From Apostichopus japonicus (lineage: Eukaryota > Echinodermata > Holothuroidea > Aspidochirotida > Stichopodidae), in assembly GCF_037975245.1 (NCBI RefSeq), contig NC_092571.1:7792501-7856500 (forward strand): a stretch of DNA of 64,000 nt, written 5' to 3'. Below, piece by piece: positions 1-15,000 of this stretch. Each line of letters opens with the position of its first letter. The first letter of the stretch is position 1. The notes beneath the pieces are model-generated. The model was not told where the DNA came from, did not search any database, and saw nothing but the letters and a program-made list of their open reading frames with translations. The position numbers were made by a program, and so were the translations under genes.

Positions 1-91
1 ATACGGACTACACAGAAGACTGTAAGGGCAGCAGTGTCACATTTGCATACTGTCCACCTGGGAAGAGATTGACAGACCCATGCGAAGGATC
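1..91 (+). CDS. Receptor exon a (left-truncated), first cysteine-rich domain
   Basis: The reading frame starts at base 3 and ends in GGA TC before donor GTAAGT (phase 2). It encodes a Cys-containing segment with YCPPGKRLTDPCEGS, the typical opening of a TNFR cysteine-rich domain. The true left border is outside the window or undetermined. Confidence 0.65.
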
Positions 92-3000
92 GTAAGTCAT
101 CAATCGTAGGAAAGCCAGCCAAACTCAGTAATAACATCAGTTTTCGCTCAAGGCGAAGTGAAATGAAAACAGATTAGTAAAAACTATGAAACTGTAGACA
201 GCTTGACAAGCAACTATCTGAGTTAGACATATAAAAAATTAATAGAGTCAAAGTAGACTGAAATAGCATAACTTCGGAAATGAAAGGGCTACAGAGAATC
301 GGAGATAAACTACAGGTGCGGAAGTATGTAACAATTGTGCAGAAAGTGTAACAACTGTAACGAGTGTGTAATAACTGTGCAGAAGGGTGTAACAAATGTA
401 CAGAGGGTGTATTAACTGCAGAAGGGTGTGACAAACTGTGCAGATGGGTGTAACAACTATGCAGAAGGGTGTGACAACTGTGTAGAAGGGTGTATCAACT
501 GTGTAGAAGGGTGTAACAACTGTGTAGAAGGGTGTAACAACTGTACAGAGGGTGTATTGACTGCAGAAGGGTGTGACAAACTGTGCAGAAGGGTGTAACA
601 ACTGTGCAAAAGGGTGTAGCATGTTTAAGTAAGTGGGTGTCTGAGTATAATGTTTGGGGATATTCAGAGGTTTTGTTACTGTGTAAGTGTTATGTTATAT
701 TCATTATTTTATGCTTTCTCCATTGGAAAATCACTTGTTTATGTCCTTGATTTGTTGTTTCATAGATGTGACTATTGCCCAACCGGACAGTACCAAAACA
801 GTTATAACACCTGTGAGACTTGCAGAAACTGTACGACCCGGGCGGATTGTGACAAATGTGATGGACACGTAAGTCCTAGTACAGGAAATATCTGCTCTAC
901 TTTAGCTTCAAGGTGTAGTTTGCATTGAGTTGTATAACTCTGCACCATTGTGACTTCTCCATATTCATATTCACACACATGGACTTTAACCACATGATTC
1001 CTTCTGGGAGCTTCAGCCCCTCCCCCCCCCCAACTCTCGAACAGCATCATTGGAAGCTTATCCCCTCCCCTGGCAGACAGAAAATTTTAAAAAAATCTGA
1101 GTCTGTGGAACACAAATATATTATATGTTTGCGGTACAAGCAGTTGAAAGATTCTTCAACATTGTTTCAAATATAGTAACGTTTCGCATCTTGAGTCTAA
1201 CTAGGAGATCTGTGTGGTAAAGGTTTCATGGCTGAATTCAAATTAGCATGTTACTATAACCATTGAATCCAATACAGATTATTGTCTGTCTAACAAGTTT
1301 AATTGATGATTAATGCATTTGTTTTCTTTTTCTTTTTCATTTTCGGAACCCTTGAATCTATTGCCTCATTCCACCACTCTTATCAACACCATTTGGGGGA
1401 CGAAGGTTGTGAGTATATAGTTATCTTTCCATTAAAGCTCAGACTGACAAATGCAACACAAATTTGCAACATTTTTAAAGTTCCAGTAAGGTGTGACCTT
1501 ATTTCTCTCGAGTCCGAGGGATGTGATATTGATGTTCTTGAGGTCAAAATGTGCAAATCTTGACCTTAAGAAAGTGTGTGTGCATGATAGGCTACATTTA
1601 CATTATGAGTCAGACCCCCTCGTCAGTGTTCAGCAGTAAACTGATGTTGAACCCTTGTCTGGTTACATTAAGTCCTGTGAGATGAGCAGTGCCATTACTA
1701 AAGCCTATTACTGTTGTGTCAAATTACAAACATCAATTGGAAGTTAAAGGTCATGGCTCGTAGCTCATTCACCAGCTGCATTTACATTATAAATTTAACG
1801 CTGAGTGCAGGGTCTGATCCTCCCTCAATGCTAAGTCTCTCTCAAATCATGATGTCTGATCTGCATTTATGTTAAAAATTGCCTATTAAAGTCTCATTAC
1901 ATGTTTGCCAAATTTAAACTTCGCCTTTCAAGCTTACTGCACTGAAAGCTCATTGAAAATGACACCCTTCTATGCAATTTCCATATCAATATTCATTATT
2001 TTTATTGAGTTATTTTTCGTTACATTTTGAGCTGATTAAAATCGAATTTAAAATGAATTTATTAACGACCCCGTAGATTCTACAAACTTCAATCAAAATT
2101 TGCAAGCCCTGCCCAACAGATCATACGTGAATCAACTCTCTCTGTGTTGTATACGACCATTAGGCCTAGGACTTTCACTTTTGTGGCTAGCCTGTGGTAC
2201 AGTAGGTTCATTCTCTTGAATTCTTTCTGTCTTACCGATGTAGCTTGCAAAATTGTGTCATTTCCTTCCACTGCAATGAATAAGTTGGTATTTTCAGTCG
2301 TTTCCTCCATAGTATTGGGTAAAAAAAGGTGGATAATACGAGTATATGGTTACATGTGTGTAATAAACATGCTGATATGGGCGGTCGCAGTGATTTTACC
2401 GTAAATCGTTTGCGCCATAAGGGCAACCGAAAATAAATTTCTTCCTTTCGATTGCGACAGCTTTTCTCCATCAAACCCACCTGGTCAGAGTGCATTTAGA
2501 ATAAGAAACATTGAATCTGCTTCAGAATTTTTTTTCATCAGCAAATTTGTATTGAGACTTAAAGCAGCATGCTCAAGGTCTAATATAAACAGGACTACAG
2601 ATTCTTAGCTACGCATGTAGTTTATTGGTTTGTAGTCATAAATCAATGAAGTGAAATAAGTACAAAGTGAGCACAAAGTTCACAATGTGAAAATCTTATA
2701 ACTTGGACAAATGTTTGTATATACGTCATAAATTCCTTCTGTGCCGTGCAACAAATTGACACTTTTAGGTGGACATTTTCAAAGTCTGTGAGCTTTTAAC
2801 TACAATATATCTCAAGAAAAGTGGCTGAGAGGGTTTGCCACTAATGACTGTTATCTGTCGTCAACTTTCAGAAATGTCAAACCTTTGCAATGATCAAGTT
2901 ATCTGGTATAATTGCGATGTTCTGGTACTTGACTTCAGGACACAATTTCCTCAGTTGTTCTATCAATCAGGTGATTACATACAAAGTATGAACTAATAAA

Positions 3001-6000
3001 AGGCAACAAATCACTGAGACTGCTGGCTTCTTTTTTTTTTGGGGGGGGGGGGCAGGTGGCAGTGGGTAGGTTCATATTAGTATCAATAACAGCTTAAAAG
3101 CAAGGTTGAAAAGTAGAAAAATTTTGACTAGGTGAGCTATCGATGGCTATTTTTAAATGTGCCATTAGTATTGCATAACATCACAAAATATGTCAAAATT
3201 AAACTTTCATAAATCAAAGTATCTGCGAAAGTTAGGGAAATTCTTCCTTGCATTCTCCTAGATGCTGGTCTATGTCCCTTCTCACACAGGCACACACATA
3301 TCTCTATCTACTAGGTTAGGACACTATATTACGCTAAGATTGCAAAGCTGTATACTTGACTGTCATATGCATTTTCCAAATTTGATCTCTGAGAGGCCCA
3401 TGCATGACTCTGGTTTTCTTCATACAGTTGATAGGAGAGTGCAGATCCAACAGAAATGCAAAATGTGGATGCCCTACCTGTCCAACTTGTGAGACATGCC
3501 CAACACCACCTGAGGGGAACATCCCACCAACACAGGAAGACACCACCCCTGTTGTGTCTTGCCCTCCTGTTGAGCCTTGCCCTCCTGTTGTGCCTTGCCC
3601 TCCTGTTGAGCCTTGCCCTCCTGTTGAGCCTTGTCCTTCTGCGAGCCCTTTACCAGGTATAAAAATACAATAAGGTTTAATAATTTCTTGTTTGCTGCAT
3701 TCAATTTGCTGGAACCATACTCCACCGTTAATGGTAAAGACATTTGTCCTTTTAATAGGTTATTAGATTAAAACAATTCACCGACATCATCTATCTCTTA
3801 GCCGATGAGGGATCTCCAATCGGGTGTAAACATATTAGTTTGTTTGGTCAGAATGTGACAAAGTTACATACCTAGGCATAATACAGGTTTAAGTTACACC
3901 AAAATATCTCTTATATTGATATCCCTTAGAATCTGTCCTTGCAGAGGGTTAGTTTATTATATTAGGGGGGGGGGGTATTCCACTGGTGTTGCTTGTTTAA
4001 TAGAAGAATGGGTACGGTTTGAGCAGAGAATGTCAAACAGTTTCAATTTCACTGATTAATATAGAAAGATGAATAAATCAGGGTGCTTACAAATATCTCT
4101 TGTCAGCAGATGACAATATCTCCTTCAATTTTTATTGTCACAAGGCACAAAGCTTTATTTGTTGTCATGGATCATAAATGATCAAGATATGCTTCCGTCC
4201 AATTTGTCCTTTGGGATACCGTGAAGATTTACTTGGGATTCTCAAGAATACCATACAGAAGTCACTTGTGACTGCTGTAAATATCATCTCTCAATTTCTG
4301 TTTAGAGAGATTAAATGACTGCTATAAATCTCTAATATGGTAGGTGTGCTATCATATGATACCACTTTATTTTGATTTGTTAACTTGTCAAATTTTGGAA
4401 CCCTACAATTGGAAATGTGAACACTCCCTTTGAACTCAACTGATGTCAAATTTGTACAAATAGAAGCATTGGGGCCACTTTCCACCCAACAGTGGAAAGT
4501 TTAGAAGACACTGGAAATCCTTTATTAAAACTTCATCATAGGAAAGACAAATTGGACAAAGTTTATAAATGAATGATAGATTGTGTTTCTGATTCTTGTG
4601 TAGGAAGTCTAGTCATTCTGTGGCCATTGCTGGGATTCTTGTTTTCAATATCACTCAGCATTAGGGAAACAGTCCCCTTACAGCGAAGTTGCATTTCCAA
4701 CCCGACCTCAAGCGGGGGAGCTCGGGTTGGGCTTATCTCGAGCTTCAGCTCTGCTTACACCACTTATCTTAACCCTATCACACGGACCAACGAACATGCG
4801 GTTTGCTCGCGGCATTAGCTAGTGTGTCAGCTATATGCAAGTGATCAACAGATCAACGTTGTTCACAGGCATGCACAGCTATAGCTACAGGCGTACATAC
4901 AGTACTCGCGACATATGATCATATGAAGTGTATTCCGTGTCTTAGTTCCCTTTAGCTGCCGGTTCGGATTTTCGTGATTTTTATTCACCGGTTCCTGATT
5001 TTTCCGCGTCTGGCTTGCCTTTAATACATAACACCAGACGACCGCTAATTTTCATAACCGACGCTTGGAAATTTCCCAAACGTTACTACATCCAAACCTG
5101 AGATTTTCATGTGCCCCGAATCCATAGCTGTCGCATTAGGCCTAACGCTATGTTGTAACATTGAGAAACCGGCCTCTGAATACGGTCTATATTTTTGTTC
5201 AAATTAATGCTGCACAAGTAAATGCAATTTTTTATTATTAGAAACATCATTGGAGTTGTTTTTAGTTCTTATCATTCCTTTATATCAATCTGGAAACGTT
5301 AAATAGTAATCCTACACTAGTTACGTTGTCACTATTTACTTAGTTTGATTGGCCTAAGCTTAAATTTCTAATTGAGCTTGAATGGAGTTAATAATAGTGA
5401 CGAACAAGGATGTTAAACACTATGTTCGGCATATTTTTTATTTGTTCATAAACGGAATTATATTGAACATAAGTACAAAATAACGTCGGAGTGTAAGAAT
5501 TAGGTATTAAAATTAACATTTTGGTAAAGATTGAAGATGGATGATTTGTTTGAGATACTTTTTGAGATGGAAAGTTTGGGTAACTATTCTTGGCGCTTTT
5601 CGGGCCATTAACACATCTAGTAGGTTAGGCCATTCGCTATTCATAAACACATGGTTACTTGGTACGGACAATCGTCATCTTTTTTATCTTTGGAATTTTT
5701 TTTTTGGAAATCCTTTTTCTTTTTCTTTTTCCGCGAAACTCCTGAGGTGGTTTAGTAGGGGCCTATACATACACAAGGATACATACAAGCCGTTGCTAGT
5801 TACATGCATGAGAAGAGTTGCATTAAGTACAATGTACCAATTTTGAGGGAAGATAGGCTATTTCATTACTAGGGTTGTGCGGGATCCCGGTAGTCAAGTG
5901 AATACCGGCATCCCGATCCCGGCTTTGACTAACCCCGATCACAGTGCAATGTGTAACTACTACCGGTATTGGGAAAACAACTGGTTATTACATTCGTTTC

Positions 6001-9000
6001 GGTATCATTCCCGGGAATCCAGGACATAATAAAAATATCTACGTGTTACTATTTAAATTAGAGAAAAGAAAACACGTTTATTTCTGGTTCCTGTGTTCTT
6101 AGTTTGAATAATATCTTATCAATTCACGCACTGGCCTAGACATATTAACGAATCAACTTTTCACGTAGTAATTTGGACCTATAGCCTACACCAAATATCG
6201 AACGTTAGTGAACTCAGCATGTTACGAGACCTCAAAGTTATTCAGAAATTTTCGTTATTTATTCTTCCTTCAAACGATGATTGTGAAGGTTCCCATGTAC
6301 AAAATCTCACCCTTATGCATTTCACCACATTTTGTGATAATAATTATAACGATTTCATAATTTTTGATCCAAAACCGAAGGGAGCATATCAAATTAAATC
6401 CATCTTCGCACGGGACTGTATATTATTATAGCATAGGGTACGGTACTGTTACACACTGCTGTTCGGTACTTGAGAGTTGATGCTGTAATGAAATGGATTC
6501 GTTTATTAATGCGGGGGGGGGGGTTCCACGATGTCATTTCTAGTTATCTTTCGCTACTTTTTTTATTTTTAAGAACTTTTGTACGAAGATTGATATTGTA
6601 CGTATTGAAAGTATATTTTCTGGAGTAAACAACAGCCGATTAACGATATAAATAAATCTGTACTATTCTTATATATGTAGTTTATAATCCCGTATTTATG
6701 TAGCCCCTAAGTTACATTATTGTTGTCTGAAGTTCCAAACAGGTGGGGACTTGTTGATAGTTAAAAACTTTTCATTGTGAACTTTTAAACTTAAAGTATT
6801 AGTAGTAAGTCGAGTCCTGTCTTTCCGACATGCTTAGTGATTCCCGTTAAATTAAATTGAATTTAGGTAAAAATTCATGCAAACTAGGTAGGCATCGGCC
6901 GATCCTAATTCTAAGCCTACATCGAAAGTTACGCCGTATACACCTCGCAAGAAAACCACGATAACCTTGAATGAAAAAACAATATTTTGCACTTGAAGAT
7001 CTGTCTTCCCCCAAAATGCAATGATAACGTCTAGACTCAGTACTTCTTGATACATTGAGTTTCCAATTACTAGTCAAAAACATTTTCTGGAGAAAAAAAA
7101 CGTAAGATATTTTTCACAAAAATTGATGATTAGATAAGTGCTTCCTCACAATCAACGAGCCTCCCCGAAATTCGCTCCCCTTACGTAAAACTTCTATATA
7201 TATTACACGTGGAAAAACACGAGTTTTTACACACATAATTCCCATTGACATTGGTCACGGAACATAAGTAGGTCATCGACATTCGAACTTGGCAACTTGC
7301 CCAAGTTCATCGCACCATGGGAACGACCCAACAGATTGAACATTATGTTACATTTTCCCGCCATCTGGACGCCGATTGTAAATTTTGGTGTAATATGCAA
7401 ATTATGAATGGTACTGCCCTTGGTTAAAACTTAAAACTATTGCGACACATACAAATTTTGGGAAACTGTTGTATAGAAGAAACTTTTGTATCAAATGTAA
7501 AGTACTGTATGGTAGGCCTACTATAATTTATAAAAGACGGTTTTCCTCAGGTGATAAGGAAAAGGGATGTTTCGGTGAACTCGATCTCTTTGTATAGTAC
7601 TTGGATACTTAAAATGACCATGCTGTACATGCAGCTTCTATTTCTCTTTAAGTAAGCTCTACTTAGCATTGTTATCCGTTGTGGATCTTTATTGGAATAA
7701 ATACGAAATGTATTTTTTGACGCCAGTATTTAACGGTAGGCCTAAGCATTTCTTAAATTGTTGACTGAGCTTCAAAATCCATTTTCAAAAAGTATGTTTT
7801 CATGAAGGTTTTTTAAAATCGACATATAGCTAGGGTAGGAAAATATTAACGAAAGTTGTTCTATTATACAAATAAAATACATGTTTCTCGTACTGAGATC
7901 TGAAGGGAAAAAACGGGCGGCTATCGTTCTTCTTTTCATGCGCTTATACTAGTTTGGAATATGTGGCAACCTTTACGTGATTTCAGAAATGGCTCTTGTT
8001 CTTGGAAAAATGACTCCCAGTCATTATTCATTTTCTTATATTAATGTTCTTATTATTTATTGTATATTATTATATTTTTCATTTCACTATTGGTTATGAT
8101 ACTTCAGGTCCTCGGGAGAAGTTAGCTTTATGCTAACCGAGTTAAATATACGGAGATTTGATCACGGGTGCCAATTTGTATCTACGGATCCCCTTATAAC
8201 AGTCAATGCTAACAGCATCCTCCTATTCTTATGAGGCGAATAGCACATAATATCAATAGGATGGTCGGAGGGAGGTACCTTAGATTATGAAATTGTGTTG
8301 CGGGCGCTGAGCGAGTGTATGGAGGGCCCGAATGCCCGACATTTTTTATTTATTCGCATTTTTATCCAGGGTTGCTTATTCAGCAAAAGCTGATTTCCAA
8401 TAAGGCCCTGCTTCAACGTTATACATAAAAAGTAAAACATAGCAATACAAAAACAATTAAATGTACAGATACAAAACAATTAACGCTGTAAAGTGGAGAC
8501 AACTACAAAAAAAATGGAAGTAAAAGAATTATCAAAAATTGGGCTTGCAAATAATAACTGGAAAGTTTTGGAAACCAACACTATGCTAGTTATTTCAACA
8601 TGCGCGTTGAAACTTTCAATACCCAAGAGCTGATATAATGTAATAGCTGAACAAAGCCCAGGAAGCAATATAAAAAAAAAATATTGTAAAAAACAGCAAA
8701 TAAGATTCATAATGCAAAAGTTATCATTGTAATCACTCTTTGGTGAAAGGATTAGTGTGCCTACGACATGAAATTGAAACACAGTAGAAGACTTTCAGTT
8801 TATCTCAAATAGTTTTCCATCCAGTTCACATGCATCATGGACTCGCAATAACATAAAGAATATAATTTTGCCCTTCAGCTATGTATTTGCCAGGCATAAA
8901 GCTGACACATCAACCTTTTGTTTAACTGCCTTTATATAAGCAGATACAAGAAAACGGACTGAGAAAGATTGTATTTTAACAGAGTCGGTGTTGTTTCACA

Positions 9001-12000
9001 AGGGCGTAGGAACCGGGGGGCTGGGGCGCCAGCCCCCCCCCGCACCCCCCTGTGAAAGATATGGAGGGGCAGAAGTATCATTCCTCCCCCCTCCCCCCGC
9101 TTCGCTTTTCTGTCATCCTAAATCTGTGTTATTATTTATATATTACATAGAAACATAGTTACAAGATAGTTGAGGTCTTGACATGTACAGAGATGAGTTT
9201 TAAATGCAAGTCTTCCACTCAACACAGTACACGTTAAGAAGTCAATATCATTTCAGCTATACACTCTATACTGTCTTGATTGCTCATTGAAGTGCATATA
9301 ATCCCTTATGTCCTGTGAAACTGGTTTAATTAAATTAGTTCGCATAAGCGATCTTGTGGTCATTCTTATCTTGCTCATCTTACAAAACCTGCTCAACCAT
9401 GTGTGGTATAGCCAGATAAGCAGCCACTTTGCAACAATTCAAGTGGAAAATTTTGCACCTTCGGTGTAAGGGGACTGTTTCCCTAATCTCAACAGTGATG
9501 AGAATTCTCACAGTCATTGCCTTGGTAAACATCGGGATACACATTAACTTGGACCAACTATGTCAATGAGGAGACCATTGAGGGTCATGTCACATGCTCC
9601 CTTGTAGCAGTCAACTCTTTTAGTACTTCTGATCTCATAGCTACCACATTCCTTGTGAAGCTTGGCAAACTGTGTAACCTAGCTAAGTGATTCATTTTTG
9701 CAATGTTTACTGCAATTTTCAATTCCAAAATTGCCATTTTGAGTATTTGCTTTCAAAAAAACCATACTTTATAATGACTGCATGTACAGAAACGTACGTA
9801 GACACGAGAAGTAGACGACAGGATTCGTTGTTCCTGTAAGACTGCCAGTAGATGAATAGTAGCCAAAGTCCATGCAGATCAAGCTTGTTATGAGAGGGAA
9901 AGTAAATTTGAATAATATAATCATCCACACCTGAGCAATTGTTCTCAATTTTTCCGCAAATGCCTGTTACAGTGGCTTTCTGTAGTCAACGGAATGCTTA
10001 TCTCTTCAAACTGACAAATGGTTAAATAATATGTTAGTAGAACCTGGCAGCACGTCACATGCATAACCCATTGTCACGGTTTTGCGGTTATTCACTACAG
10101 TTGATATCAAGTGGTTCATAATGGAATTTATATTGAGGCTTTGATTACTTGCTAATGTTGCAACTGACTTCTACACAAAAATAGAACTACATTTTCATTT
10201 TGTGATTTTGTATTGAGTCACTATTTTTCACTTTGATACATAAACGATCTTCTTTACTTCTGTTTCAGACAAAGAATCCCTTGGTTCCTGTAATGATAGT
10301 GTCCACAAAGGGTGGAGAATTTGGGGGATCATTGCCTTAATAATATTCCCTCTGTTACTTTTGGGATGTAAGTCGTTTTTTATTCTGTTCCGCTTGATGA
10401 GTATACGTCTGTGAAGATCAAGGATAAATTTGTATAATGTTTGATTTCTTTTTGTGTCACATTTCCTTTGCTCTTTTGATTTGAAAACATTATCTTTGCC
10501 TTGATTATTGGAAAATGATAGTTGCAAAGTCAGCTAATAATTATTATTTTTGCTGGATAAGTAGTTTAATTTTCAAATAATGCAATCTTTTATAATATTT
10601 CTTACATGTTCTTTGCATGAAATTGATTCTGATATGAATAAGTTGTTGAGGAAATTTTCAGAACCCGAATGGCAGCATGGCGTAATACCAACCTTTTAAT
10701 GTTGGAGGGTTATATTTTTTTTTGTACCAAAAAAAGGACGGTGTCTCTGTAATCTGATCAATTGCAATATTATTTTAAGAATCATTCGGAAGCTTAAAAT
10801 TGCTATAAATTGGTAAGCAATATGCATACAGCTGCTTTTTGACACTTGCTGTCATTAATTTAGTCCCCCACCCAGACCCTCCCCCCCTCCCTCCAAAAAA
10901 AAATTAGAAAGGATTTAGTTTGTTGATTTCTTGTTGATTTATATCAATTCTAATAGATATTTGATATTGAGATCATGTAAGTGATTAGCCTTCTTCTTAA
11001 GTTTAGAACACAGGAAAAAGGGACACAAATAATAATAATAATTGGTATATAGGGATTGCTACCTTGCAACTTACGGAGAGTAACCACACCACAGCGGTAC
11101 CTTTGAAAAGTATCTTTCATATTAGCATTCAGATTTTGTTTCTATGTTCGATAGCAACTTCTTTTTCGAAATCTGACTTGGTATGCCAAGCTGGATGTGG
11201 TGTCCTCCTTGTAAGTTATGCTAGTGACACAACAGCCTGAACTTTCTGTAGGCCTAAATATCCTATTGAAATGCAAAATCACATCTTGCAATCTAATATG
11301 TTCTTTCTTACAGTTCTTATACGTCTTCTATACTGTAAGTGGCAAAATGGTCAGCAAGAGGGCTATGAAGGTGAGCATAAGACTTGTTACTCTACCTACA
11401 AGAGTTATATGTGGATCTCATGTCAAGAATTAGTCCATTAGCCATATGTTGCATTTTTCAGCTCTCTTGACCTCAACTAAATGAAACTTTATCTCTTCTG
11501 CAAACAGACTGATTAGTTTAGAAGAGTTGATTTGTTCACACCTTGCCATGTCTGCCTTGACTTGATAGTGATTTGGCTACTAGTTGTGTGAAGAGTTGCA
11601 TAATAGGCGAATAGGCAGCTCAACTGAAGTGTGAAAAGATGGGACTGATCACTCAGCTAAACCAACTGGAAAAACCTGCCGTTCAGTACAAACGGCGGGT
11701 TTTTAGATGCAACCTATAGCTAATGGACACTTTTGTGGCATGCTTGACGGAACCACGGTTCCCACTGTGCACAGTGTACAAATTAATGGTTACCACAAGT
11801 TTCTGTTCCGACAACCAAAATCAGCTTTGGCAGAAGACTAGTTGTAGACTGACATCAAATTCAGATTACATTGTAACTGAATATCCCCAAATAGATAAAA
11901 AATGAGATGAAGGTATCCCTCTCTGATGCTTTGGAGATACTTAAATGAAACAAAGGTAGCTGTAGCCCTATGATCCAACCCAAAAGGGGAGATTTCAATG

Positions 12001-15000
12001 GCCATGCAAAGCTGGTGTTCTATTCACTAAACCTACACATCTCTGCTACAGTATCATATTTGTCATTCATTGTTAATTTGCTTAAATGTTTTATCAGACA
12101 ACCAAGTTTTCTAACAACAAAAGGGTAGGCACTGATTGTCCCCAAAAGGTAGGTCCTACTTGGCCCTAAAGGGGGTCACCCTGATTGTCCCTAAAGGGGA
12201 TAACCCTGCTTGTCCCGAAAGAGTAAGCCCTGCTTGTCCCTAAAGGGTAAGCCTCATTGTCCATAAAGGGTAAGCCCTGATTGTCCCTAAAGGGTAAGCC
12301 CTGCTTGTCCCTAAAGCGTAAGCCCTGATTGTCCGTAAAGCGTAAGCCCTGATTGTCCCTAAAGAGTAAGCCCTGATTGTCCCTAAAGAGTAAGCCCTGA
12401 TTGTCCCTAAAGATTAAGCCCTGCTTGTCCCTAAAGGGTTAGCCTGATTGTCACTAAAGGGTAAGCCCTGATTGTCCCTAAAGCGTAAGCCCTGATTGTC
12501 CCTAAAGAGTAAGCCCTGCTTGTCCCTAAAGTGTAAGCCCTGCTTGTCCCTAAAGGGTTAGCCTGATTGTCCCTAAATGGTAAGCCCTGATTGTCCCTAA
12601 AGCGTAAGCCATGCTGGTCCCTAAAGTGTAAGCCCTGCTTGTCCCTAAAGAGTAAGCCCTCATTGTCCCTAAAGGTTTAGCCCTGATTGTCCCTAAAGGT
12701 TTAGCCCTGCTTGTCCCTAAAGAGTAAGCCCTGATTGTCCCTAAAGGTTTAGCCCTGATTGTCCCTAAAGGTTTAGCCCTGATTGTCCCTTAAGCGTAAG
12801 CCCTGATTGTCCCTAACGGGTAAGCCTGCTTTTCCCTAAAGGGTAAGCCCCACTTGTCCCTGAAGGGTAAGCCCCACTTGTCCCTAAAGGGTAAGCCCCA
12901 CTTGTCCCTAAAGGGTAAGCCCCACTTGTCCCTAAAGGTAAACCCACATTGTCCCTACAAGCATATGCTCTGATTGCCGCAAAGAAGTTGCCCTGCTATT
13001 GAACCCGTGGACCATGGACTGGACGAAGTCTCTAAAAGTGTAAACTAAATTGGGCCCCTACTCCCCCACCCCCCACCTTTATCATTGATATTTATAGTAC
13101 AGTTTAGAGTAGACATAATGACTTAAATATGACATATCACAACAATGTTATCAATATTACTTCCATTGTTTAATGGAAATTTATAACGTGGGTGTGAGTT
13201 GGACTGCTGGGCGCTGTTAATCTCTTGAACATTTATTACTTGGGTTAAGTCATGATGCATTATATGTCCAACTAGCAGATAAAGGGTTCCCTCATGTCCT
13301 GTGTTGAATTGTGTTCTGTAGATTTTCATTAACAGATTCCTAGATGGACCTGTCTCTGATTATGTTCAAAGTATCTAATATTCTCCATTTCAGTTATTGC
13401 AATGAAGGATGTAGCTGCAGAAGATCCTCCTCAAAATAATGGTACGTTGTTGATATGACTATCGTCTGTTGTCTTCTCAACTTCCATAAGTCACGCATTG
13501 TTGAAGATTTCAAAATAAAATAAAACTTAGCAAACTGCTTATCCACTAGAGAGCCTGTGTAGGAGAATGTGTAAAAGTAGGTTGGCCTGACATTTCGGTC
13601 CTAGCAGGATCTTCTTCAGAGGCCAAATGACAAGTAACAGTAACAAAAGGGACAAAACATGCACAGAATACAGACAGGTTAATGAGCAGGGTAACACAAA
13701 GAGATAGATGTAAGGGGGTTAGTAGACAAGGGATGGAGAGAAGAAAGAAAGAAGTCAACAGGGGGAAGAGGAGAGGTAGAAGATAAACAGTGGAGGGACA
13801 AAGAGAGGATTTAAGGGATGGGGTTAAGGAATAAACTGGAGGACAAAGACAGAAAGGTGTGGAAGGTGTTGTTGAAGATTTGACAGTTTACCTCAAAGTT
13901 CATCATCACGTATTACACTATTTTATCAATAACGACTGATACTTTCTGGACTAACGCTGCAGCCAGTTATTCCTCCAAGGGTTAAAGAGAACACCACTGA
14001 TACGTACATTACTGTGTAAGCCTTTGTAGTGACACCCATGTCAAAATTGTTTGCTAATCCAAAGTGACAGATATATGTTTAATGTAACTTCAATGAGGAC
14101 ATACATGCCTTAAAGTCTCAATACGTGTTTGCTGATGAATTTTTGCAGAACCAACTTCAGAAGTAGATTCAATGTGTCTTATTCTAAATGCACTCTGACC
14201 AGGTGGGCTTTATGGAGAAAAGCTGTCGCAATCGAAAGAAAGAAATTTATTTTCGGTTGCCCTTATGGCGCGAATGATTTACGGTAACTATCACTGGGAC
14301 CGCCCATGTCAGCATGTTCAATGTAAACAAAATAGTCTAGGCAAGATTTTAACGCAGTCCTATACTCGTATCATCCACTTTTTACAATTCCACCAAGGAA
14401 AAGTCTGAAAACACCTGTTTATTCATTGCAATGGAAGGAAATGACACAATTTAGCAAGCTACCTTGGTAAGATTGAGAGAAAAGAAATGAGCAGGGACCT
14501 ATTTAGACAGGCTAGCCACAAAAGTAAAAGTAAGCCTAGGCCTAATAGTATTATACAAAAGAGATTGGATTGGCACATGATCTTTTGGATGGGGCTGGCA
14601 AAGTTTGATTGCAGTTTGTATAATCTACGGACTTATTAATGAATCTGGCAAATTTTATTCAGCTCAACAATTTTTACGACAGATAACTCAACAAAAATAA
14701 TGAATATTGATATGCAAATTGCATAGAATGGTGTCATTTTCACTGAACTTTTATTGAGGTAAGCTGGAAAGGTGGAAGCTTAAATTTGACAAACATGTAC
14801 GGAGACTTTACAGGCATTCTGAGTTAACCTGAGTTTTCGGATTGTCCCTAAAGGGTAAGCCCTGATTGTCCCTAAAGGGTAAGCCCTGCTTGTGGCAAAG
14901 AAGTTGCCCTGCTATTGAACCAGTGGACCACGGACTGGACAAAGTCTCTAAAAGTGTAAACTAAATTGGGCCCCCACCCCCCCCACCTATATCGTTTACA

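Larger units (their letters stand above)
4660..9487. repeat. Possible 4.8-kb unit bounded by 34-bp inverted repeats
   Basis: ATTAGGGAAACAGTCCCCTT begins at 4660 and its reverse complement ends at 9487; 32 of 34 bases match. No transposase frame is visible inside. Weak similarity outside the repeats also allows two inverted copies of one dispersed repeat. This is the longest receptor intron. Confidence 0.4.
12955..14824. repeat. Tandem duplication copy 1 (carries exon f)
   Basis: Near-identical to 14838-16656 from the AAAGAAGTTGCCCTGCTATTG stretch onward, including exon, introns and the downstream dispersed repeat. It contains a private 358-bp insertion (13511-13868). Confidence 0.85.

Noticed and set aside
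174-622. Two overlapping minus-strand open frames with His/Tyr/Thr-rich peptides
   Set aside because: They are translations of the 20-21-bp minisatellite; no splice context or start.
11335-11340. GTAAGT inside the juxtamembrane exon as the true donor
   Set aside because: It would change the intron phase and break the frame to all downstream exons; the donor at 11371 keeps it.
12110-12960. Regular repeats with a CRISPR-like look
   Set aside because: Units are contiguous 24-bp variants without spacers, in an animal intron: a minisatellite.
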